Program-made: the position numbers and the translations under genes
Notes under the pieces: model-generated
The model's input: only the letters and a program-made list of their open reading frames with translations
What the model was told of the DNA's origin: nothing
Database searches by the model: none
Shown: piece after piece, positions 6,334 through 10,972 of the stretch
Layout: every line of letters begins with the position of its first letter
How positions within the stretch are numbered: the first letter of the stretch is position 1
Assembly (NCBI GenBank): GCA_021818605.1
Contig: JAKAUH010000155.1
Coordinates: 1-10,972, forward strand
DNA from: Planctomycetota bacterium
GTDB taxonomy: Bacteria > Planctomycetota > Planctomycetia > Isosphaerales > Isosphaeraceae
Length of the DNA stretch: 10,972 nucleotides
Direction: 5' to 3'

Positions 6334-7795
6334 CCGAGGCGCCTCCGAGTACCCAGGTATCTTTCGTCCCGCCCCCCTGCGAGCTGTTCACGACCAGGCT
6401 CCCGCGCGGCAAGGCCACGCGGGTCAGCCCGCCGGGGAGCACCGTGATCGTCTCGCCATAGAGCACGAATGGCCGCAGGTCGATGTGGCGGCCATCCAGG
6501 CGGCCATCGATGAACGTCGGATGCCGGCTCAGGCGGATCGTCGGCTGAGCGATGTAGCCGCGGGGGTTGTCCTGGATCTTCCGGGCGAATTCCTCACGCT
6601 GTTCTCGCGTCGACGCGGGCCCGATCAGCATCCCATATCCCCCGGAGGCATCCACTGCCTTCACGACCAGCGACTCGAGGTTCGCCAGGATGTGCTGCCG
6701 GTGCGACGGCACAAGCGGCCGGAACGTTTCGACGTTTTCCAGGATCGGGTCCTCGCCGAGATAATAGTGGATGATGTCAGGGACGAACGGATAGATTCCC
6801 TTGTCATCGGCCACGCCGGTACCGAGCGAGTTCGCCAGGCCGATGTTGCCGGCGTGATACGCGCCGATCAGCCCCGGCACACCCAGCATGCTGTCCTTGC
6901 GGAACGTCATCGGGTCGAGGAAGTCGTCGTCAACCCGCCGGTAGATCACGTCCACCCGCTGGAGGCCGCGGGTCGTGCGCCGGAAGATCTGCCCCCGGTC
7001 GAAGACCAGGTCGCGCCCCTCGACCAGCTCGACACCCATCTGCCGCGCCAGGAAACTGTGCTCGTAATACGCCGAGTTGTGAACGCCGGGCGTCAGGACG
7101 ACGACTGCCGGGTCGTCACAACCCTCCGGGGCAATCCAGCGCAAAAGCGCCAGCAGATTGTCGGTGTAGTCGTCCACCGGGCGGATGTCGTGCTGCCCGA
7201 ACAGCAGCGGGAAGACCTGTTTCATCACCTGGCGATTCTTGAGGACGTAGCTGACACCTGAAGGCGTGCGGCAGTTGTCCTCCAGCACGAGGAAGCGGCC
7301 GTCGGCGTCTCGGATCAGGTCGATCCCGGAGACATGGATGTACACGTCGCGCGGCGCGTGCAGCCCGACGCACTGCCGGCGGTAACCCGAAGCGCCGTAG
7401 ACCAGCTCGGGCGGGACAACCCGGTCGTGGAGGATCTTACGATCACGGTAGACATCCGCGATGAACAGGTTGAGCGCGCGGACCCGTTGCTCCAGCCCGC
7501 ACTCGATCCGCGACCACTCGCGGGCGTCGAGGAGCCGGGGAACCGGGTCGAACGGGATGATCCGTTCGACCCCCTGTTCGCGGCCGTAAACGGTGAAAGT
7601 AATCCCCTGCTGCCGCATCGACAGATCGGCCAGCCGGTGGCGGCGCTCCAGCTCCTGGGGTCCCAGACCGGCCAGCCTCTCGTGGAGGTCGCGGTAATGC
7701 GGGCGAGGGCGCCCGGCCGCCTCGAACATCTCGTCGTAGGGCTCCAGGACGTAGCCGCCGTACAGGCCGTCATCAGGCGCGGAGTTCGTTTGCAT
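6326..7795 (-). CDS. Circularly permuted ATP-grasp protein (DUF404/DUF407 type)
   Basis: This 489-residue protein is a full-length member of the circularly permuted ATP-grasp type 2 family. Landmarks in order: RQQGITFTVYG (61-71), LEDNCRTPSGVSYVLKNRQV (171-190), IYRRVDDDFLDP (284-295), NIGLANSLGTGVADDKGIYP (317-336), LVVKAVDASGGYGM (376-389), GYIAQPTIRLSRHPT (413-427), HIDLRPFVLYG (437-447) and SSQGGGTKDTWVL (471-483). The later Lys, Glu/Asp and Gly-rich elements are those expected to bind ATP and metal. By family, it should activate a carboxylate with ATP and join it to an amine; the natural substrates are not established. It is the first gene of the operon and overlaps the alpha-E gene by eight bases. 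The Shine-Dalgarno sequence before 7795 is weak (GGAT about four bases upstream). Cytoplasmic location is expected. Confidence 0.93.
   Translation of the reverse strand: MQTNSAPDDGLYGGYVLEPYDEMFEAAGRPRPHYRDLHERLAGLGPQELERRHRLADLSMRQQGITFTVYGREQGVERIIPFDPVPRLLDAREWSRIECGLEQRVRALNLFIADVYRDRKILHDRVVPPELVYGASGYRRQCVGLHAPRDVYIHVSGIDLIRDADGRFLVLEDNCRTPSGVSYVLKNRQVMKQVFPLLFGQHDIRPVDDYTDNLLALLRWIAPEGCDDPAVVVLTPGVHNSAYYEHSFLARQMGVELVEGRDLVFDRGQIFRRTTRGLQRVDVIYRRVDDDFLDPMTFRKDSMLGVPGLIGAYHAGNIGLANSLGTGVADDKGIYPFVPDIIHYYLGEDPILENVETFRPLVPSHRQHILANLESLVVKAVDASGGYGMLIGPASTREQREEFARKIQDNPRGYIAQPTIRLSRHPTFIDGRLDGRHIDLRPFVLYGETITVLPGGLTRVALPRGSLVVNSSQGGGTKDTWVLGGASDA
6342..6346 (-). promoter_or_regulatory. 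Strong internal ribosome binding site for the alpha-E gene
   Basis: GGAGG on the minus strand lies within the last codons of the ATP-grasp gene, eight bases before the alpha-E ATG at 6333. It indicates that the alpha-E protein is initiated independently as well as being coupled through the eight-base overlap, and it fixes the alpha-E start. Confidence 0.65.
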
Positions 7796-8117
7796 CGATC
7801 CAAATGCCCCGGCTGGGCCGGCTCCCTGATCCCCGATCGATCCGAGCGGAGGTCCGATCGCTCCGGACGTTGCGAGCGAATCTTAACGCTGATCCACGCG
7901 CGATTTGCGTTCGTCCGCCGCGTGCCGAGATCCCGCCCGCGCCAGTCCCGGATAGCGGCCCGATGGATGGAACCGAATCCGACCTGCGGCCACCGGCGCG
8001 CAGGACGATCGGCGACGCTCACGCCGCGGCCAGGGGAGAGGTGAGACTGGCCACGGTGAGGCGACTGCGGGAAAGCCAGAAGATGCAGGCCATCCGACGA
8101 CCCGCACGCCTTTCTTG

Positions 8118-8148
8118 TATCACGAGTTTCCATGACAATCCAGTGATA
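8118..8148. repeat. Operator-like inverted repeat TATCAC-N19-GTGATA
   Basis: Six-base perfect arms at 8118-8123 and 8143-8148 are separated by 19 bases. The half-site spacing would fit a dimeric regulator contacting the same DNA face over about 2.4 turns. It lies five bases upstream of the candidate -35 at 8154. Short arms make a chance match possible. Confidence 0.25.
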
Positions 8149-8153
8149 GGCCG

Positions 8154-8182
8154 TTCGCTTCCGCGCGCCGGGGTGTTACAAT
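8154..8182 (+). promoter_or_regulatory. Candidate extended -10 promoter of the toroid-HEAT gene
   Basis: TGTTACAAT (8174-8182) contains the extended -10 TGn followed by TACAAT, five of six matches to consensus. The -35 position with a 17-base spacer (8154-8159, TTCGCT) is poor, as is tolerated for extended -10 promoters. The implied 5' leader to the ATG at 8269 is about 80 bases. Confidence 0.45.
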
Positions 8183-8268
8183 GACTCGATGCGGTCCCCG
8201 GCGTTGTCCCAATCCTCGGCGACGTCCGGCATTCCGATGTCGTTCCACGCGATGAGGGCGACTGCGAC

Positions 8269-9846
8269 ATGACAGGACGAATGCGCGGCAGCCTGGCGAT
8301 GAGTCTGGGATTGGCGTGCCTGACGATGGCCGCCGCCGGCCCGTCGGCGCTGGCTCAGCAAGAGCCAGCCGTTCAGGCGGCTCTCCGTTACATCCGCGGC
8401 CGAATGCCCAACCTGCCCGGCGCCGGCGAGTCGGGGATGATGGCGCTGGCCATGATCAAGGCCGAGGTACCTGCCACCGATCCAGCGCTGGCCGCGTGCA
8501 TCAACAAGGTGCGCTCGCGGTTCACCAGCAGCGAGTACTTCCCCGAGCGCACCGAGGGCCAGGGTCCGTATGAGGCCGGCGTCTCGGCCATGGCGCTGGC
8601 GGCTCTCGACCCGATCGGCAACCGCCCGTTCCTGCAGATGATCGCCAATTACCTGCTCGCCAACCAGAACGCCAACGGGAGCTGGGACTACAAGGGCCGG
8701 ACCGCGGGCGACACATCAATCACCCAGTATGCCGTGCTGGGACTGTGGGAGGCCGAGAGCGCGAACGTCCGCGTCCCGCCGCATGCCTGGGAACGGATCG
8801 CCTCCTTTTACATCTCGACCCAGCTCGACGACGGCGGGTGGGTCTACCACCACGACGAGATGAACCTTTCAAGTGAGACGGTCTCCATGACGGCCGCCGC
8901 CACCGGCAGCCTTCTCATCTGCCATCGGCAGCTCGATCCGTATCGCATCGAGAAGCGGACCACCACCACCCTGCTGACACCACTCGGCGAGGACGGTGTC
9001 GGCGGGTTCAAGCTCGGCCTCAAATTCCATGACCTGGAGCACTCCATCAACCGGGGCATGTCGTGGATCTCGGGCCACTTCACCACGTCGCCACCCGCGG
9101 CCGGCCAGTCCCCCTACTACATGCTCTATGGGCTCGAGCGGATCGGCGCGCTGTCCAACCGCCAGTCGATCGGCCGGCTCGACTGGTATCAGCGGGGCGT
9201 CGCCTTCCTCCATGGCACCCAGAAAGCCGACGGCTCCTGGGAGGGCATGAACGGCCCGGATGTGAACACCTCGTGGGGCATTCTTTTCCTGACGAAGTCC
9301 ACCGCCAAGACACTGCGCCGCATCCAGATCCAGCGCCTGGGCGCCGGGACCCTGCTCGGCGGTCGCGGACTGCCCAGGGACCTGAGCTCGATGACGATCG
9401 CCGGCGGCCGTGTGGTCAGCCGGCCGATGAACGGGGCCATCGAGGGAATGCTGGCCGTCCTGGAGGACCCCCGCGCCGAGAAGGCCGAGGCCGCCGTCGC
9501 CGGGCTGGTCGAGCGCTACTATCGCGAGGGCCCCGACGCCTTGCGCCCGTTCAAGCTTCGGTTCCGCAAGATGCTCACCGACCGCGACCCCGGCCTGCGC
9601 CGGGTCGCGGCGTGGTCGCTGGCGCACACCGGCGACATGGACGTCGTGCCCAACCTGATCGACACGCTGGTCGATCCCGACCCCGACGTGGTCGACGCGG
9701 CGCGGATGGGCCTCGAGCTGATTAGCCGCAAGATCGAGGGGCTCGGCCCGCCCAGCCCGTCGACCCCCGCGCAGCGCAAGGAGGCTGCCGCCCGCTGGCG
9801 TGACTGGTACAACGCGATACGACCACTGGACGTGGCCACCGAGTAA
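8269..9846 (+). CDS. Secreted squalene-cyclase-like alpha/alpha toroid protein with C-terminal HEAT repeats
   Basis: This 525-residue protein begins with a signal peptide (basic MTGRMR, hydrophobic 8-22, probable cleavage after ALAQ, 27-30). Residues about 32-400 form a prenyltransferase/squalene-cyclase-type alpha/alpha toroid with three canonical QW motifs: QNANGSW (133-139), QLDDGGW (185-191) and QKADGSW (318-324). Residues about 400-490 form a helical repeat region whose last units, RDPGLRRVAAWSLAHTGD and DPDPDVVDAARMGLELI, are HEAT-like. The DxDD acid motif of squalene-hopene cyclases is not found, so terpene cyclisation is unlikely. A periplasmic or surface scaffold, or an enzyme of unknown reaction, is more plausible. 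Similar toroid proteins are frequent in Planctomycetes. GAGGG at 8254-8258 supports the start. The next gene on the same strand, after a hairpin, encodes a membrane protein that may be its partner. Confidence 0.88.
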   Translation: MTGRMRGSLAMSLGLACLTMAAAGPSALAQQEPAVQAALRYIRGRMPNLPGAGESGMMALAMIKAEVPATDPALAACINKVRSRFTSSEYFPERTEGQGPYEAGVSAMALAALDPIGNRPFLQMIANYLLANQNANGSWDYKGRTAGDTSITQYAVLGLWEAESANVRVPPHAWERIASFYISTQLDDGGWVYHHDEMNLSSETVSMTAAATGSLLICHRQLDPYRIEKRTTTTLLTPLGEDGVGGFKLGLKFHDLEHSINRGMSWISGHFTTSPPAAGQSPYYMLYGLERIGALSNRQSIGRLDWYQRGVAFLHGTQKADGSWEGMNGPDVNTSWGILFLTKSTAKTLRRIQIQRLGAGTLLGGRGLPRDLSSMTIAGGRVVSRPMNGAIEGMLAVLEDPRAEKAEAAVAGLVERYYREGPDALRPFKLRFRKMLTDRDPGLRRVAAWSLAHTGDMDVVPNLIDTLVDPDPDVVDAARMGLELISRKIEGLGPPSPSTPAQRKEAAARWRDWYNAIRPLDVATE

Positions 9847-9859
9847 CCGAGCGATGACC

Positions 9860-9904
9860 CCCGCCAGGCCGATGCCGCGCCCCGAGGCGCGGCCCGAAGG
9901 CGGG
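9860..9904 (+). terminator. Two-tier GC hairpin after the toroid-HEAT gene
   Basis: GCCGCGCC (9874-9881) pairs perfectly with GGCGCGGC (9886-9893) around the tetraloop CCGA. An outer helix, CCCGCC (9860-9865) with GGCGGG (9899-9904), extends it across an internal loop. It begins 13 bases after the stop codon. No T-run follows. It could terminate or attenuate transcription into the next gene, or stabilise the upstream message. Confidence 0.55.
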
Positions 9905-9989
9905 ACGAAGGCCGGAAACCCCAGCCCCGATCGACCGCAATTGCACCGCGTCGCACCGACTTGCAACGCAATGCATCGTCAACCCGCAC

Positions 9990-9994
9990 GGGAG
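9990..9994 (+). promoter_or_regulatory. Ribosome binding site for the right-edge membrane-protein gene
   Basis: GGGAG lies eight bases before the ATG at 10003. This fixes the start of the open frame that runs off the right edge and argues that the proline-rich N-terminal region is translated. Confidence 0.6.
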
Positions 9995-10002
9995 CCCCCG
10001 AG

Positions 10003-10972
10003 ATGTCGACAGGCGATGGATCTCGAATCCCCCGCGGATCTCCAGGCCAGCCATCGACCGGCGGCCGCGGCGCGATGCCCGGAGGTCAGGGCGTGCCCGT
10101 CCTCCCGCGAGGCCGAGGCGCCGGGCCGGCGCCGCGCGGTCCGGTCGCTCCGGCCGACCCCAGGGCGCAGGTCAGGCCCGAAGCCCGGCCCGAGCCGCCG
10201 CCGCCCGATCCGAAGATCCTGGGCGAGTCGCCATATGACCGCGTCTCGTCGTTCCTGATGGCGAGCGTCCTCGGCGCCGTCCTCGTCGTCGGCTGGCTGG
10301 CCCTCGTTTACGCCACCAACCAGGCATTCGCCTCGCGCGTGACGGCCCCGCTCCAGATCATCGAGGTGGCCGGCGGCGGCGGCGGCAGCCCGGACGGCGT
10401 CGCCGGCTCGACCGAGAAGATCGACGTGGCCGGCGCCGACGCCTCGGCCTTCGCCTCCAATAACGAGGAGGAGGCCAGCGACTTCGAGGAGCCGGCCGTC
10501 CAGCAGACCCCGGCCGCGATGGTCGACGCGATCTCCGAGGCCAGCCAGGAACTCGCCGAGGTCGACATCGGCGCCGTGATGCCCCATGGCGGCGCGCTGG
10601 CCACCGGCCGCAAGTCGTCGAAAATCGGCTCCGGCGGCCCGGGACTCGGCTTCGGACCCGGCGATGGCGGCGTCTCACGCGAGCAGCGCTGGAGTATTGT
10701 TTACCGCGACGGCCAGACCGCCGACGAATACGCGCGGCAGCTCGACGCCCTGGGGGTCGAGCTGGCCGTCGTCACGGGCGCCAACCAGCTCACGTACATC
10801 TCCCACTTTTCCAGCGCGCAGCCGACCAAGCGGTATGGATCAGGTCAGAAGGACAACCGCCTGTATTTCCTCTGGCAGGGCGCGGGTCGCAAGCAGTCGG
10901 ACCTGTCCCTGCTGAAAAAGGCCGGTCTGACGCCCGGCGACAGCCCGGTGCTGCAGTTCTATCCCCGCGGTG
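10003..10972 (+). CDS. Pro/Gly-rich single-pass membrane protein, 3' partial; family not recognised
   Basis: The frame stays open for 323 codons from 10003 to the window edge, so the C-terminus is missing. Residues 1-70 are a low-complexity, Arg/Pro/Gly-rich tail ending in EPPPPDP. Residues about 84-104 (FLMASVLGAVLVVGWLALVY) form one transmembrane helix; the positive residues before it suggest the N-terminus is cytoplasmic. After the membrane come a glycine run (GGGGG, 124-128), an acidic stretch (NNEEEASDFEEP, 153-164), a helical patch and a Gly-rich linker (209-223). A compact domain then starts near 228 (RWSIVYRDGQTADEYARQLDALG) and continues to the edge. This layout recalls planctomycete proteins coded beside ExbB/ExbD-type proton-channel genes, and formally resembles TonB/TolA (Pro-rich, one helix), but neither is demonstrated. 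It follows the toroid-HEAT gene by 156 bases. Confidence 0.75.
   Translation, partial: MSTGDGSRIPRGSPGQPSTGGRGAMPGGQGVPVLPRGRGAGPAPRGPVAPADPRAQVRPEARPEPPPPDPKILGESPYDRVSSFLMASVLGAVLVVGWLALVYATNQAFASRVTAPLQIIEVAGGGGGSPDGVAGSTEKIDVAGADASAFASNNEEEASDFEEPAVQQTPAAMVDAISEASQELAEVDIGAVMPHGGALATGRKSSKIGSGGPGLGFGPGDGGVSREQRWSIVYRDGQTADEYARQLDALGVELAVVTGANQLTYISHFSSAQPTKRYGSGQKDNRLYFLWQGAGRKQSDLSLLKKAGLTPGDSPVLQFYPRG

Larger units (their letters stand above)
7796..8268. other. 473-bp divergent intergenic region without a recognisable gene
   Basis: The region separates the ATP-grasp operon (left, minus strand) from the toroid-HEAT gene (right, plus strand). No open frame in it shows family features or a good ribosome site. 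It contains a candidate plus-strand promoter (8154-8182) and an operator-like inverted repeat, TATCAC (8118-8123) with GTGATA (8143-8148). A short GC hairpin, CCGGC-TGG-GCCGG, lies close to the ATP-grasp start (about 7809-7821). No clear minus-strand promoter could be assigned; TAAGAT near 7885 is a possible -10 without a matching -35. Confidence 0.5.

Noticed and set aside
4648..6447. Plus-strand open frame of 599 codons
   Set aside because: It runs antisense to the transglutaminase, alpha-E and ATP-grasp genes, whose frames carry catalytic and family motifs. Its Arg/Asp/His-rich composition is typical of a high-GC shadow frame.
8181..8255. Short open frame (24 codons) in the leader of the toroid-HEAT gene, a possible upstream ORF
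   Set aside because: It has no ribosome site, and its ATG overlaps the predicted -10 box, so it would not be on the transcript.
1..10972. CRISPR array, insertion sequence ends, phage genes or toxin-antitoxin pair
   Set aside because: No regularly spaced repeats, transposase or integrase motifs, or paired small genes were found on either strand by eye.

Overview
The window looks like chromosomal DNA of a high-GC planctomycete, most plausibly of the Isosphaeraceae type. The basis is the gene content: the end of a giant repeat-rich surface protein with a dockerin-like tail, a PEP-CTERM protein, a secreted DUF1080 (3-keto-disaccharide hydrolase family) protein, and a secreted squalene-cyclase-like toroid fused to HEAT repeats. 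The assignment is inferred from protein families only; there is no rRNA or marker gene here.

Layout. 1-1370 (+): 3' end of a large exported repeat protein carrying RTX-like nonapeptides and a dockerin-like calcium-binding C-terminus. A strong GC-rich hairpin (1389-1428) follows. 1465-2103 (+): PEP-CTERM sorted protein with a beta-rich, cohesin-like body. 2104-2358 holds no convincing gene but has several short perfect inverted repeats. 2359-2445 (-): tRNA-Leu(GAG) with a good sigma70-type promoter. 2512-3432 (-): cytoplasmic N-acetylneuraminate lyase / dihydrodipicolinate synthase family aldolase. It is divergent, across 148 bp, from the secreted DUF1080 protein (3581-4363, +). 4375-7795 (-): a three-gene, tightly coupled operon read from right to left: circularly permuted ATP-grasp protein, alpha-E protein, transglutaminase-like protein. 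7796-8268: a 473-bp divergent intergenic region. 8269-9846 (+): secreted toroid-HEAT protein. 9847-10002: hairpin and leader. 10003-10972 (+): N-terminal 323 residues of a proline/glycine-rich single-pass membrane protein that runs off the window.

How the genes may work together. The ATP-grasp/alpha-E/transglutaminase set is a recurrent bacterial gene neighbourhood predicted to make and process a peptide or amide modification; its biochemical product is unknown. The aldolase and the DUF1080 protein are both sugar-related and share one control region. The first two genes are cell-surface or matrix proteins. The toroid-HEAT protein and the following membrane protein probably form an envelope-associated unit that continues beyond the right edge. 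No CRISPR array, insertion sequence or phage gene was seen. The strongest candidates for something poorly described are the ATP-grasp operon, the toroid-HEAT plus single-pass membrane protein pair, and the dockerin-like/cohesin-like neighbours at the left end.
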